Source of the DNA: Desulfobulbaceae bacterium
GTDB taxonomy: Bacteria; Desulfobacterota; Desulfobulbia; Desulfobulbales; VMSU01
Assembly: GCA_028718985.1 (NCBI GenBank)
Contig: JAQUKQ010000001.1
Location: 16,006 to 80,005 of the forward strand
DNA: 64,000 nt
Reading direction: 5' to 3'
Part shown: piece after piece, positions 9,845 through 22,070 of the stretch
Layout of the letters: each line of letters opens with the position of its first letter
Position numbering within the stretch: position 1 is the stretch's first letter
The notes under the pieces: model-generated
The model's database searches: none
What the model was told of the DNA's origin: nothing
The model's input: only the letters and a program-made list of their open reading frames with translations
Translations under genes and position numbers: made by a program

Positions 9845-9864
9845 TGTTTTTCCGGCGAAAAACA
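9845..9864. repeat. Inverted repeat 2 upstream of dnaN (8-base arms, CGGC loop)
   Basis: TGTTTTTC and GAAAAACA are perfect complements around a CGGC loop. The GC-rich loop stands out in a very AT-rich surrounding, which suggests it is kept by selection, either as a hairpin or as a protein-binding site. Confidence 0.5.
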
Positions 9865-9956
9865 AAACTTTCAGTGGTGTTGAATACAAATGAATTTCAT
9901 ATAATTCTTTTGTTTAAAACTTGTTCATAAAAAAATAATTGTGCTCCAAAACAATG

Positions 9957-9973
9957 AACCAACAAAGTTGGTT
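9957..9973. repeat. Inverted repeat 3 upstream of dnaN (7-base arms)
   Basis: AACCAAC and GTTGGTT are perfect complements around AAA. The layout (7-3-7) fits an operator for a dimeric regulator as well as a small hairpin. It lies 115 bases before the dnaN start. Confidence 0.45.
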
Positions 9974-10087
9974 TAAAAAAAATACCAATAAAAATATTAT
10001 GTTATACAACTTTTAAACTAATAATCCCTCTATATCAGTTTAATATAAAATATATATATAAATAAACTATTTATTATAAGGTGTACT

Positions 10088-11212
10088 ATGATAATAAACG
10101 TTTCAAGGAATGATTTATATACAACAATTTCAAGTTTACAAAATGTTACTTCAAAAAAAGGAACAATAGCTATATTAGCTAATATTCTAATAGAGACTTA
10201 TCAAGAATCAATTATATTAACAGCTACAGATTTAGAGGTTGGTATAAGAATAGAAATATCAGCTGAAATATTAGTACCTGGTTCAATAACATTACCTTCA
10301 AGAAAATTCTTTGAAATGATAAGAGAAATAAATGATGATCATATACATATAGAAGTTTTAGAAAATAAGTGGATAAAAATTTCTACTTCATCTGGCAATT
10401 ATAATTTATCAGGTACAGATAGCGAAGAATATCCTTCTCTTCCAGAATTTAAAAAAGATATATTATCATCAATATCATGCGATATTCTTTCAGAGGCAAT
10501 AGATAAAACACTATTTTCAATAGCACAAGAAAATGATAATCAATTTAATTTAATGGGAGTTCTTTTTGAAAAAGAAATAAGAGATGAAAAAAATTATCTT
10601 AGACTTGTTTCTTCTGATGGACACAGGTTATCTCTTTTTGAAAAAGAATTTGATACTGATTTAAGTAAATTGATAGTAGAAAATATTATTTTAATACCAA
10701 AAAAAGGGATGTTAGAAGTAAAAAAATTATGTGAACAAAATGATTTTATAGAAATTGGATTTGAAAATAAACAGGCTATATTTAAATCAGATAAAACAAT
10801 TATTATTATTCGTTTGTTAAATGGAGAATTTCCTAATTATAGAAATATTTTTAAATCTATTAATAAAAAATTTTCTATAGAAATAGATAGAAATATTTTC
10901 ATTTCTTCAATGAAGAGAATAAATCTCTTTACAGAAGACCTTTATAATTCTGTACATTTTTGTTTTTCAAACAATAAATTAACTTTGACGTCACAGAATA
11001 TGGATATAGGAAATGCAAAAGAAGAAATTAATATAAAATACGATGGAGAAGACTTAAATCTTGGATTCAATGGAAAATATTTTGTTGAATCACTACAAGT
11101 GATGAATAGTTCAAAAATAAAAGCATATATAAATACTGAAAAAAGTCCTTGTTTAATTGAAGGAGATGATGATCCAGGTTTTATGAGTATAATCATGCCA
11201 ATGAAAATATAA
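10088..11212 (+). CDS. dnaN: DNA polymerase III beta subunit (sliding clamp)
   Basis: This 374-residue protein is the ring-shaped processivity clamp of the replicative polymerase, made of three similar domains per monomer. It begins MIINVSRNDLYTTISSLQNV and carries the typical ILANILIE, TATDLEVGIR, SGTDSEEYPSLPEF and LVSSDGHRLSLFE segments. The C-terminal MPMKI matches the MPMR-like end of the family. The gene is very AT-rich, much more than gyrA. It is followed by gyrB without an intervening recF, and no dnaA precedes it in this window, which differs from the common dnaA-dnaN-recF-gyrB order. Confidence 0.97.
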   Translation: MIINVSRNDLYTTISSLQNVTSKKGTIAILANILIETYQESIILTATDLEVGIRIEISAEILVPGSITLPSRKFFEMIREINDDHIHIEVLENKWIKISTSSGNYNLSGTDSEEYPSLPEFKKDILSSISCDILSEAIDKTLFSIAQENDNQFNLMGVLFEKEIRDEKNYLRLVSSDGHRLSLFEKEFDTDLSKLIVENIILIPKKGMLEVKKLCEQNDFIEIGFENKQAIFKSDKTIIIIRLLNGEFPNYRNIFKSINKKFSIEIDRNIFISSMKRINLFTEDLYNSVHFCFSNNKLTLTSQNMDIGNAKEEINIKYDGEDLNLGFNGKYFVESLQVMNSSKIKAYINTEKSPCLIEGDDDPGFMSIIMPMKI

Positions 11213-11228
11213 AATTAATAATTATTAA

Positions 11229-13670
<2,442 letters not shown>

Positions 13671-13717
13671 TACTATTTGGCCACATTCCCATAGGCCTTT
13701 ACCTTAGGTAATAACGA

Positions 13718-16219
13718 GTGGAAGAACAAAAAAACATCATAAAGCCATCTATCTCCATTGAGGCCGAGCTAAAAAAATCATACCTTGATTATGCCATGAG
13801 CGTCATCATTGGTCGCGCTCTACCCGATGTTAGAGATGGTTTAAAACCTGTCCATAGGCGTGCCTTGTTCGCGATGCGCGAATTAAATAATGTGCACAAC
13901 CGGCCTCACCTCAAATCGGCCCGTATTGTCGGTGATATGCTTGGTAAGTACCATCCTCATGGAGACACTGCGGCATATGATACCATTGTTCGCATGGCAC
14001 AAAATTTTTCTATGCGATATCCGTTGGTCGATGGTCAAGGGAACTTTGGTTCTATCGACGGAGACTCGCCTGCAGCCATGCGATACACCGAAGCACGAAT
14101 GACCAAATTAGACCAGGAGATCATTGGTGATCTAGAGAAGGAAACTGTCGATTTTGTTCCTAATTATGATAATAGCTTAACAGAACCAGTTGTTTTTCCG
14201 ACGAAAATACCAACTCTTCTCGTTAATGGGTCGTCAGGTATTGCTGTTGGGATGGCTACCAATATTCCCCCGCATAATTTGACAGAGGTAATGGATGGGT
14301 TGATTGCACTTATTGATAATCCTGACATCACCATTACAGAACTTTCTCAGATCATAACGGGGCCAGACTTCCCAACCGGTGCCTATATTTGTGGGCGGAA
14401 TGGGATCCGTGAGGCCTATGAAACGGGTCGTGGTTCAATCGTCATACGTTCAAAAACGCATATTGAAAAGCAAGATAAATCGAGCCGAGAATCAATCGTC
14501 ATTGATGAGATTCCTTACCAGCAAAACAAGGCAAGTCTGGTCGAGAAGATTGCTATTTTGATTAAAGAAAAAAGAATTGAGTCTATTTCAACGGTTAGGG
14601 ATGAATCTGATCGTGAAGGGATGCGTATTGTTGTTGAACTCAAGCGAGATGAAACCGCCGAAGTTGTGTTGAATCAACTCTATCAGATGACCCCTCTGCA
14701 GAGAAGCTTTGGCGTCATCATGTTGAGCATCGTTAACAACAAGCCTGAAGTACTTAACCTTAAGCAAACATTAGAATATTTTGTTTTACATCGGAAGACC
14801 ATCGTCTACCGACGTACGGCGTATGATCTCAAAAAAGCAGAGGAGCGAGCTCATATCCTGGAAGGATTAAAGATTGCCATCAGTAACCTTGACGAAACAG
14901 TCGAGTTGATCAAAAAAGCAGCAAATCCTGCCGAGGCCGCTACGGCTCTGATGGAACGCTTTAGCCTTTCCGAAGTTCAAGCCAAATCTATTTTAGAGAT
15001 GCGTTTACAGCGCTTAACCGGTTTGGAACGCGATAAGATCATCAGCGAGTATAATGATTTGCTCGAAAAAATAGCCTATTACAAACAGATCTTGCGGGAC
15101 GAGGCCTTGGTCTTATCGATTATCAGAGACGAGTTTTTGGAAATAAAAGAACTCTATGGTGATGGAAGACGGACAGAAATTATCGACGCACCAGATGAAA
15201 TTTTACCGGAGGACTTGATTGTTCAAGAGGACATGGTGGTTACCATTACCCATAAAGGGTACATAAAGCGTAACCCTGTCGAAATGTATCGAGCTCAAAG
15301 GAGAGGGGGAAAGGGTATTACCGGCACCAATACCGGTGAAGAAGATTTTGTCTGCCATCTGTTTCTGCCTTCCACCCATGATACATTCCTCTTTTTCACT
15401 AATCATGGCAAAGTGTTCTGGCGTAAGGTCTACGAAATCCCCCTGGCTGGTCGTACCGCTAAAGGGAAAGCTATCGTTAACTTTCTTGAGTTGTCAGAAG
15501 ATGAGAAAGTGGCCGCTATCCTACCCGTCAAGAGTTTTGATACCGAGGACGGGGAGCGTTACATCATGATGGTCACCAAGCACGGTATTGTTAAAAAGAC
15601 CTCCATCACCGAATTTAATAGACCGATTAGACGTGGGAAAATTGCCCTAACCATTCGGGAGGATGATGAAATCGTTTCAGCAGTCTTGACCGATGGTAAT
15701 ACTGATATCTTGCTTGTGTCACGAGACGGGAAGGCTGCCCGCTTTAATGAGAAAGATGTTCGCCCCATGGGTCGAACAGCTAGTGGTGTTCGAGGCATTA
15801 ACCTTGAAGAGGGTAATATTGTTGTTGGGGTGGTAGTTATTGCGTCCGACTCATCAATTCTAACTGTCACCGAAAATGGTTACGGCAAGCGCAGTTCTGC
15901 CGAGGAGTATCCGGCCCGTCGTCGGGGTAGCAAGGGGGTGTTTGCTATCAAGACGAGTGAGCGAAACGGCAGTGTCATTGGAGCCATGCAAGTGAGCGAT
16001 AGTGATGAAATCATGATGATAACCAACGCCGGCAAGATTATCCGCATTACTATGGAACAGATGCGGGTTATTGGGCGAAACACACAAGGTGTTCGCATGT
16101 TTAATCTGGCAGCGGAAGAAAAGGTCGTGGCGATGGATATCGTGGCCGAAAAAGATGATGCCGAGGACGAGGAGTTAGTAGAGCAAGAGGTGCCAGGCGA
16201 AACGGATGAGGATGTTTGA
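13718..16219 (+). CDS. gyrA: DNA gyrase subunit A
   Basis: This 833-residue subunit performs DNA breakage and rejoining. The start is GTG behind AGGT, 47 bases after gyrB. The catalytic tyrosine lies in the MRYTEARM motif near residue 122. The quinolone-region residues appear as [16 protein letters not shown], with Thr and Tyr rather than the Ser and Asp of E. coli. The C-terminal DNA-wrapping domain carries the GyrA box QRRGGKG near 527 and repeated beta-pinwheel blades (for example [15 protein letters not shown]). The tail is strongly acidic, as is common. It probably shares a transcript with gyrB. Confidence 0.98.
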   Translation: MEEQKNIIKPSISIEAELKKSYLDYAMSVIIGRALPDVRDGLKPVHRRALFAMRELNNVHNRPHLKSARIVGDMLGKYHPHGDTAAYDTIVRMAQNFSMRYPLVDGQGNFGSIDGDSPAAMRYTEARMTKLDQEIIGDLEKETVDFVPNYDNSLTEPVVFPTKIPTLLVNGSSGIAVGMATNIPPHNLTEVMDGLIALIDNPDITITELSQIITGPDFPTGAYICGRNGIREAYETGRGSIVIRSKTHIEKQDKSSRESIVIDEIPYQQNKASLVEKIAILIKEKRIESISTVRDESDREGMRIVVELKRDETAEVVLNQLYQMTPLQRSFGVIMLSIVNNKPEVLNLKQTLEYFVLHRKTIVYRRTAYDLKKAEERAHILEGLKIAISNLDETVELIKKAANPAEAATALMERFSLSEVQAKSILEMRLQRLTGLERDKIISEYNDLLEKIAYYKQILRDEALVLSIIRDEFLEIKELYGDGRRTEIIDAPDEILPEDLIVQEDMVVTITHKGYIKRNPVEMYRAQRRGGKGITGTNTGEEDFVCHLFLPSTHDTFLFFTNHGKVFWRKVYEIPLAGRTAKGKAIVNFLELSEDEKVAAILPVKSFDTEDGERYIMMVTKHGIVKKTSITEFNRPIRRGKIALTIREDDEIVSAVLTDGNTDILLVSRDGKAARFNEKDVRPMGRTASGVRGINLEEGNIVVGVVVIASDSSILTVTENGYGKRSSAEEYPARRRGSKGVFAIKTSERNGSVIGAMQVSDSDEIMMITNAGKIIRITMEQMRVIGRNTQGVRMFNLAAEEKVVAMDIVAEKDDAEDEELVEQEVPGETDEDV

Positions 16220-16241
16220 TCGTATTTTTTAGCAGGGTTTG

Positions 16242-17243
16242 ATGAATAAAAATAATATCGCCATCATCGGGGCAGGGAGTTGGGGTACTGCCTTGGCACT
16301 TCTTTTAGCCCGAAAAGGTCTTGCGGTTACCCTTTGGGCCCATCGCCCAGAACATGTCGATCAAATACGCTCATGTCGTGAAAATCGATTATATTTACCT
16401 GGGTTTTCTCTACCGGAAACTATTACCCTAACGGCAGATATTGACGAGGCTGTGCTTGGCACAAGCACTATTGTGATGGTCGTTCCGTCTCATGTGTTCC
16501 GGTCTGTTTTTGTCAGGATGAAGGGCTCTATTTCACAGGATCAAGTAATTGTTTCAGCAACCAAGGGTATCGAAAATGATACCTTGATGACCATGACCCA
16601 GGTCATGAGCGATGAATTTGTCAGTGATCGTTATGCGGTGTTGAGTGGGCCAAGTTTTGCCAAAGAGGTGGCTGCAGAGAAACCGACGGCGGTTACCGTT
16701 GCCGCTAAAGACATTAGGATTGCCGAGTCTGTCCAAGAGGTGTTTTTCACAGAAAGGTTTCGAGTGTACACCAGCACTGACGTGATAGGTGTTGAGCTTG
16801 GCGGACCTTTGAAAAATATCGTAGCGATTGCCTCTGGCATTTGTGACGGACTTGGTTATGGAACAAATACCCGTGCCGCGTTGATAACTAGAGGACTTGC
16901 TGAAATCACGCGCTTGGCTGTTACCATGGGCGCCAGCCCTTTGACCTTGTCTGGGTTGGCAGGACTAGGAGACCTCGTTTTAACCTGCACCGGGGATCTC
17001 TCCAGAAACAGATCTGTCGGTTTAAAGCTTGGCCAAGGTATGACAATAGAGGCTATTCAGGATGAAATGCAGATGGTGGCAGAAGGGGTGAAAACCACTC
17101 GTTCTGCCTGGTTTTTGGCCCAAAAAATGGGTGTTGAGATGCCGATTTTAGAGCAGGTCTATCAGGTTTTGTATGCTGGAAAGTCGTGCAAAGCTGCCAC
17201 TCGCGATCTTCTAGTGCGGGGCGGGCGGAATGAGATCGGCTAA
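16242..17243 (+). CDS. gpsA: Glycerol-3-phosphate dehydrogenase [NAD(P)+]
   Basis: This 333-residue cytoplasmic enzyme reduces dihydroxyacetone phosphate to sn-glycerol 3-phosphate for phospholipid synthesis. The Rossmann motif GAGSWGTALA lies at residues 8-17. SGPSFAKEVA and GGPLKNIVAIASG carry substrate-binding and catalytic lysines, and NTRAALITRGLAEI and GLAGLGDLVLTC are also diagnostic. I place the start at the ATG just after an in-frame TTG, with AGGG 9 bases upstream. It lies 22 bases after gyrA and 27 before waaF, so it seems to link the gyrase group to the LPS core operon. Confidence 0.97.
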   Translation: MNKNNIAIIGAGSWGTALALLLARKGLAVTLWAHRPEHVDQIRSCRENRLYLPGFSLPETITLTADIDEAVLGTSTIVMVVPSHVFRSVFVRMKGSISQDQVIVSATKGIENDTLMTMTQVMSDEFVSDRYAVLSGPSFAKEVAAEKPTAVTVAAKDIRIAESVQEVFFTERFRVYTSTDVIGVELGGPLKNIVAIASGICDGLGYGTNTRAALITRGLAEITRLAVTMGASPLTLSGLAGLGDLVLTCTGDLSRNRSVGLKLGQGMTIEAIQDEMQMVAEGVKTTRSAWFLAQKMGVEMPILEQVYQVLYAGKSCKAATRDLLVRGGRNEIG

Positions 17244-17270
17244 ACCTCTCCCCCCAATCGTTTTTTATTA

Positions 17271-18350
17271 ATGCCGTCTTTTACTCTCCCTTCGCAATTC
17301 GCTGGACAACACCTCTCCATCCTCGTTCGGGCCACAAACTGGATTGGTGATGCGATCATGACCTTGCCAGCGGTAAAGACCATTCGTGCAAATTTCCCCA
17401 AGGCCAAAATAACGGTACTCGCTCAACCGTGGGTGGCAGATATCTTTACCGCTAACCCCCATGTTGACCGGGTCATACTGTATCATAAAAAAAGCAGTCA
17501 TGCCGGCGTGATTGGCATGTGGCGGCTCTCTCAAGAGTTAGCAGCTGAAAAATTTGATCTAGCTATCCTTTTGCAAAATGCCTTTGAAGCGGCATTGATT
17601 GCCAAACTTTCTCGTATTCCGGTGATTGCCGGTTTTAATCGAGATGCTAGACGATTGTTGCTCACACATCCAGTTACGATTAGTAAGGAGATAAGGAGAA
17701 AGCATCAGGTTTTTTATTATCAACACTTAATGGAGGAACTTGGTCTCACTCCCTCCGAAAATACCCTTCATTTACATCTGGATGAAGCGGATAGACGATG
17801 GGCCAAGGAGTTTGTTGATACTCTTCCTAGGCCGATTATTGGGTTAAATCCTGGTGCTGCTTATGGACCAGCTAAGTGTTGGCCGGCAGAACGTTATGGA
17901 GAGGTTGCTCATAACGTGCTCTCTTCGTGTGGTGGCAGTGTGCTTGTTTTTGGGACAAGAGACGATACTCAAGCAGCAGAGAAGATAGGTCAACAGGTTG
18001 GAAGTATTACCGATCTCACAGGCAAAACGACTTTGGCCAAGGCCATGGCGCTTATTGATTTGTGTAACACTTTTATCACCAACGATTCCGGCTTGATGCA
18101 CGTTGCCGCTGCACTCACAACCCCATTGGTTGCAATTTTTGGCTCTACCGATTCAGTGGCCACCGGGCCTTTTTCTAATAATGCAATCATTGTCAAAAAC
18201 ACTTTACCGTGCAGTCCATGCCTTAAAACACATTGCCCCACCAATTTTGAATGTATGAAAGGAATTTCGGTGACTGAGGTGGAGAATGCAGTTTTGACTT
18301 TGTTGAAAAGAGGTGAAGCGGGCCGCAGGTTGGAAATGGAAGGGAATTGA
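17271..18350 (+). CDS. waaF: LPS heptosyltransferase II (GT9)
   Basis: This 359-residue cytoplasmic-face glycosyltransferase adds the second L-glycero-D-manno-heptose to the LPS inner core. The N-terminal ILVRATNWIGDAIMTLPAVK matches the heptosyltransferase II signature (RxxNWxGDxxM). Later segments are GLNPGAAYGPAKCWPAERYG, NDSGLMHVAAALTTPLVAIFGSTD and CSPCLKTHCP. No clear Shine-Dalgarno site precedes the ATG, which may be translated by coupling or reinitiation from gpsA. It is followed immediately by waaC; the order waaF-waaC-GT2-GT4 is a typical core operon. Confidence 0.93.
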   Translation: MPSFTLPSQFAGQHLSILVRATNWIGDAIMTLPAVKTIRANFPKAKITVLAQPWVADIFTANPHVDRVILYHKKSSHAGVIGMWRLSQELAAEKFDLAILLQNAFEAALIAKLSRIPVIAGFNRDARRLLLTHPVTISKEIRRKHQVFYYQHLMEELGLTPSENTLHLHLDEADRRWAKEFVDTLPRPIIGLNPGAAYGPAKCWPAERYGEVAHNVLSSCGGSVLVFGTRDDTQAAEKIGQQVGSITDLTGKTTLAKAMALIDLCNTFITNDSGLMHVAAALTTPLVAIFGSTDSVATGPFSNNAIIVKNTLPCSPCLKTHCPTNFECMKGISVTEVENAVLTLLKRGEAGRRLEMEGN

Positions 18351-18354
18351 TTGG

Positions 18355-19410
18355 GTGAAGATATTACTCGTCAAAACGAGTGCCATTGGAGACGTTCTAC
18401 ATACGTTACCTGCTTTGGCCGTTCTCCGTAACTATTATCCTAAAGCCAAAATATCTTGGTTGGTAGAAGAGGAAGCCGCAGGGATTGTCTTAGGACATCC
18501 GGATATAGATAATATCCTGATTTCAAAAAGAAAAAAATGGTTGCGTGATTTTCGTTCCGGAGATAGATCGAAAGCCTTGAAAGAATTTTTTTCTTTCATC
18601 AAGTTGGTGCGGAATGAAGACTATGACCTTCTTATTGATTTCCAGGGTCTCCTTAAAAGTAGTTTGTTTATCGCTTGTTGTCGGGCCAAGCGTAAAGTTG
18701 GATTTGGAAGAGGTATGGCCCACGCCGAAGGAAGCTATTTGTTTTTGAATGAGCATATTCCCCCGGTACCTATGGATATTCATGCTGTTACACGTGATCT
18801 ACTCCTGCTTGAAGCTATCGGGATTAAGTCCGAGAAAATCCGATACACCTTTCCTGTGGACCATGAACACTTGGATAAAGCCAAAAAACTTCTTTCTACG
18901 GTCGGAGTTGATAGCAGTAAGCCACTCATTGCTATCAATCCAATGACCACTTGGCCAACAAAACATTGGTCTAGCAAAGGATTTGCTAGTGTGGCCGACC
19001 ATTTAATTATGACTGGTATAGAAGTAATCTTTACTGGGGGGGCGAGCGATAAGGGAGCAATTCAAAAAACAATCGCGCTTATGAATAGAGGGCAAGCTTA
19101 TAATGTTGCTGGGGAAACAGACCTCAAAACACTAGCTGCCCTTTTTTCCTTTAGTCAAATTGTGATTAGCACCGATACCGGGCCGATGCATCTTGCCGCT
19201 GCTGTGAACACGCCGGTTGTTGCTCTTTTTGGGCCTACCGCTCCTTGGCGGACAGGGCCTTATGGCAAACACCATCAGGTTGTGAGAAAGGATCTTCCAT
19301 GTAGCCCTTGTTTGAAGAAGACTTGTCAATTTGGTAGCACCTTGTGTATGCAGAAAATATCTGTGAATGATGTCATGTTAGCTGTAAAAAGTGCTTTGAG
19401 GAAGAGGTGA
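18355..19410 (+). CDS. waaC: LPS heptosyltransferase I (GT9)
   Basis: This 351-residue enzyme adds the first heptose to Kdo of the LPS inner core. I start it at the GTG giving VKILLVKTSAIGDVLHTLPAL, which aligns with the family and has AAGGGA upstream; an ATG 42 bases earlier would lie inside waaF and add a non-homologous tail. Motifs include KTSAIGDVLHTLP, LLIDFQGLLKSSLF, NPMTTWPTKHWSSKGF and STDTGPMHLAAAVNTPVVALFGPT. It is paralogous to waaF. Assignment to heptosyltransferase I rather than another GT9 rests on the SAIGDVLHTLPAL signature and on the operon position. Confidence 0.9.
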   Translation: MKILLVKTSAIGDVLHTLPALAVLRNYYPKAKISWLVEEEAAGIVLGHPDIDNILISKRKKWLRDFRSGDRSKALKEFFSFIKLVRNEDYDLLIDFQGLLKSSLFIACCRAKRKVGFGRGMAHAEGSYLFLNEHIPPVPMDIHAVTRDLLLLEAIGIKSEKIRYTFPVDHEHLDKAKKLLSTVGVDSSKPLIAINPMTTWPTKHWSSKGFASVADHLIMTGIEVIFTGGASDKGAIQKTIALMNRGQAYNVAGETDLKTLAALFSFSQIVISTDTGPMHLAAAVNTPVVALFGPTAPWRTGPYGKHHQVVRKDLPCSPCLKKTCQFGSTLCMQKISVNDVMLAVKSALRKR

Positions 19411-19414
19411 GCAT

Positions 19415-20212
19415 GTGACACCCAATACAGATAAAAAAAAACGTCAGTGCCTTTCTGTCGCCATTATTACCTATAACGAGCAGGAACGTATCGGCAATAC
19501 TTTAAAAAGTGTCATGTTTGCAGATGAAATAGTTGTTGTTGACAGTGGGAGTACTGACGACACCTGTGCTATAGCCAGAAGCTTTGGAGCTCGAATTTTG
19601 TTCCAGGAGATGAGAGGTTTTGGTGCCCAAAAACAGCATGCTGTAGATCGATGTACCCATGACTGGGTATTTATCGTTGATGCGGATGAGGTGATTCCGA
19701 ACGAGACTGCCGTGGAGATTCAGGATGTTCTGCTCAACCCAACCGGACATGCTTATAGGTTATCTCGAAAAAACTTTTTTCATGATAAAGAGATAAAACA
19801 CGGGAGTTGGGGTAAAGATTCTGTAGTTCGTCTCTTTGATAAACGTAAGTGTCATGTTTCCGAACGCCAAGTCCATGAGCAGGTTGTTGTCAATGGTCTA
19901 ACTCTTTCATTGGTTTATCCGATTCACCACTTCCCTCGCCGAAATCTCGCCACTTTTTTAGAAAAAGCCAATCGTTACTCATCCTTGGGAGCGATTGTTT
20001 CTTCCTCTCGTAAAGTTTCTATGGCTGAATCCTTTGGACACGGTGTTTGGACTTTTGTCTTCAATTATATCATAAGATTGGGTTTCCTTGATGGAAGCGA
20101 AGGCTTTCTTATTGCCTTCGGAGACATGGTAGAAACTTTTTTCAAATATGCCAAAAGGTGGGAGTTGCAGTACAAGTCTGTTCCTTGCGATTCGCCGGCT
20201 GGCTCTCAGTGA
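19415..20212 (+). CDS. Family 2 glycosyltransferase, WaaE/KdtX-like
   Basis: This 265-residue GT-A fold enzyme starts at GTG behind GAGG. The N-terminal VAIITYNEQERIGNTLKSV and EIVVVDSGSTDDT match the WaaE/KdtX group, which adds glucose to the heptose of the LPS inner core. The DxD-like metal site is VDADEVI. A histidine-rich segment (VYPIHHFPRRNLATFLEK) and a hydrophobic C-terminal region (FVFNYIIRLGFLDGSEGFLIAFG) complete the family pattern. Its stop overlaps the start of the next gene (TGATG), showing translational coupling. The sugar donor and acceptor cannot be read from sequence. Confidence 0.88.
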   Translation: MTPNTDKKKRQCLSVAIITYNEQERIGNTLKSVMFADEIVVVDSGSTDDTCAIARSFGARILFQEMRGFGAQKQHAVDRCTHDWVFIVDADEVIPNETAVEIQDVLLNPTGHAYRLSRKNFFHDKEIKHGSWGKDSVVRLFDKRKCHVSERQVHEQVVVNGLTLSLVYPIHHFPRRNLATFLEKANRYSSLGAIVSSSRKVSMAESFGHGVWTFVFNYIIRLGFLDGSEGFLIAFGDMVETFFKYAKRWELQYKSVPCDSPAGSQ

Positions 20213-21381
20213 TGTCCTCTGTTAACCCCTTAAAAATTGCCTTTATTCGCGCTGACTACGACCCATACGGGGGGGCCGAGAAATTCACCAATGTTTTGAT
20301 GGAGGAATTAGCAGCCAAGGGAATCGAAATTCACCTTTTTACCCGTTCCTGGGTTAATCCACAAGGAAGCAACTTTTCTATTCATCATGTTGGGGGGTTC
20401 CGAAATCCATCCTTGATCCGGCATGCAAGCTTTGTCTATTTTGTGAATAGGGCTCTTTCTAAGTATCATTTTGATTTGATTCATTCAAATGAGCGGACCC
20501 TGTCGCAGACAATTTATCGAGCTGGAGATGGGGTTCACGCTAGGTGGCTTGAATTGAGAAAGAAGCGGGTCGGAGTTTGGAAAAGGTTCTCTTTACGGGT
20601 CAATCCGTTTCATCTTTACCTGTGTTGGCTTGAGCGTAAGATGTTTGAGAGTCAGAAACTAGCCGCTATTATTGTCAATTCGAAGATGGTCGGGAAAGAG
20701 ATAACAGCGCGGTTTTCGGTACCCGACGAAAAAATTCATACAATATATAACGGGGTGGATCTGCAGAAGTTTAACCCCGCCCATAAGATTGGGCTGGGTA
20801 CTGACTTTCGTAAGGCGGCAGGTGTTGAAATGGAGATCCCTGTTGCTTTGATGGTTGGTTCAGGATATGAGAGGAAAGGGGTTCATCAGCTTCTCAAAGC
20901 TATGAAGCACACCCCCATTCCCCTTCAACTCTGGATCGTAGGCAAGGATTCTCTTGGTCCTTATCAAGAAAAAGCGCGTCGTTTAGGGTTAGGAGAGCGG
21001 GTTAAATTTTGGGGAAAACAGGATGATGTTCAGCCGTTCTATGCTGCTGCAAATTTTTTCGTTTTACCCACTCTCTATGACCCTTTTCCCTCTGTGGCAC
21101 TTGAAGCCATGGCTTCTGGACTTCCGATTATTGTCAGCAAACAGTGCGGTGCCGCGGAAGTCATCCGACAAGGTCGGGAGGGCTTTGTGGTAGATACTCC
21201 TGATGATGAGCATTTAATCTATTATATGCAGGTCATGGTTGATAAATATCATGAGATGTCTGGCGCTGCCCGCCTCTGTGCGGAACAATTTCCTATCACC
21301 AGAACTGTACAGGAACTGATCAGCCTCTACAGCCACCTTTTAAGGAAAGAGAAAAGGGGAATGATTGGTTATAATAACTGA
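20212..21381 (+). CDS. Family 4 glycosyltransferase, WaaG-like
   Basis: This 389-residue GT-B enzyme starts at the ATG overlapping the previous stop. An N-terminal DYDPYGGAEKFTNVL loop, RLGLGERVKFWGKQDDV and the EX7E region PTLYDPFPSVALEAMASG are typical of RfaG/WaaG-type enzymes that glucosylate the core heptose. A GSGYERKGVHQLLKAM strand starts the nucleotide-binding half. It follows the WaaE-like gene, fitting an LPS core role. The acceptor is inferred from neighbours only. Confidence 0.88.
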   Translation: MSSVNPLKIAFIRADYDPYGGAEKFTNVLMEELAAKGIEIHLFTRSWVNPQGSNFSIHHVGGFRNPSLIRHASFVYFVNRALSKYHFDLIHSNERTLSQTIYRAGDGVHARWLELRKKRVGVWKRFSLRVNPFHLYLCWLERKMFESQKLAAIIVNSKMVGKEITARFSVPDEKIHTIYNGVDLQKFNPAHKIGLGTDFRKAAGVEMEIPVALMVGSGYERKGVHQLLKAMKHTPIPLQLWIVGKDSLGPYQEKARRLGLGERVKFWGKQDDVQPFYAAANFFVLPTLYDPFPSVALEAMASGLPIIVSKQCGAAEVIRQGREGFVVDTPDDEHLIYYMQVMVDKYHEMSGAARLCAEQFPITRTVQELISLYSHLLRKEKRGMIGYNN

Positions 21382-21403
21382 AATACGATTTCAAGGTAAC
21401 AGA

Positions 21404-22057
21404 ATGATTTTATTGAACCACATAGAAGAATTTTTAGTAAAAAGGCAGTCTCGTCTACAAAAAAAAGCGATGTTAAAACAATGGTGGACTGATGGTGGTG
21501 ATTATGAATTACGATTCAACTATGAACTGGATGAGAATTCAGTAGTTTTAGATTTGGGTGGATACGAAGGACAGTGGGCAAGCGACCTCTTCTCCAGATA
21601 TGGGTGCCGTATTTTTATATTTGAACCTGTGCGCGCATTTGCAGAACGAATTTCGAAACGATTTAAAAATAACAATAAAATTGAAGTGTTTCAATGTGGA
21701 TTGGGCGGCTCATCAAGAACGGAATCGATTGGCGTATCTGCGAACAGTAGTTCTATTTTTAGGAAATCAGAAAATTATGAAACAATAAATATTGTTGAAG
21801 TAACTGATTGGCTTAATAATAAAAATATTAACAATATAGACTTAATTAAAATTAATATTGAGGGAGGAGAATACGAACTCCTTGAGACGTTAATAGAAAA
21901 AAAAATGATTAACAAAATTAAAAACATTCAAATACAATTTCATAATATTTCCATTGATTCAAGATGTCGGATGGAGACAATTCAGAATAAACTTTCTGAT
22001 ACTCACATGGCAACATATCAGTATACATTTGTTTGGGAGAATTGGACGCGTATTTAG
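21404..22057 (+). CDS. FkbM-family methyltransferase
   Basis: This 217-residue SAM-dependent methyltransferase has the FkbM pattern: VVLDLGGYEGQWASDLFSRY (SAM site, residues about 43-62), IFIFEPVRAFAERI, and the closing KINIEGGEYELLETL. I use the ATG with CAAGG upstream instead of a TTG 13 codons earlier. Members O-methylate sugars of polysaccharides or natural products; here a sugar of the LPS or O-antigen is the likely target. From this point the DNA becomes clearly more AT-rich than the preceding core genes, suggesting a separate origin. Confidence 0.87.
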   Translation: MILLNHIEEFLVKRQSRLQKKAMLKQWWTDGGDYELRFNYELDENSVVLDLGGYEGQWASDLFSRYGCRIFIFEPVRAFAERISKRFKNNNKIEVFQCGLGGSSRTESIGVSANSSSIFRKSENYETINIVEVTDWLNNKNINNIDLIKINIEGGEYELLETLIEKKMINKIKNIQIQFHNISIDSRCRMETIQNKLSDTHMATYQYTFVWENWTRI

Positions 22058-22070
22058 TGCTTCCATGTAA

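Larger units (their letters stand above)
9647..10087. other. AT-rich non-coding region before dnaN with three inverted repeats
   Basis: These 441 bases carry no convincing gene. The region is strongly AT-rich and contains three separate perfect inverted repeats: 9-base arms at 9740-9748 and 9759-9767, 8-base arms at 9845-9852 and 9857-9864 with a CGGC loop, and 7-base arms at 9957-9963 and 9967-9973 with an AAA loop. The last 70 bases are almost pure A/T and precede a GGTGT ribosome site for dnaN. I looked for canonical DnaA boxes (TTATCCACA and TTWTNCACA) and found none inside it. A role as dnaN promoter/leader or as part of a replication origin is possible but unproven. Confidence 0.6.

Noticed and set aside
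9647-10087. Replication origin oriC
   Set aside because: Composition and position fit, but no cluster of DnaA boxes was found. It is kept as a hypothesis only, not annotated as an origin.
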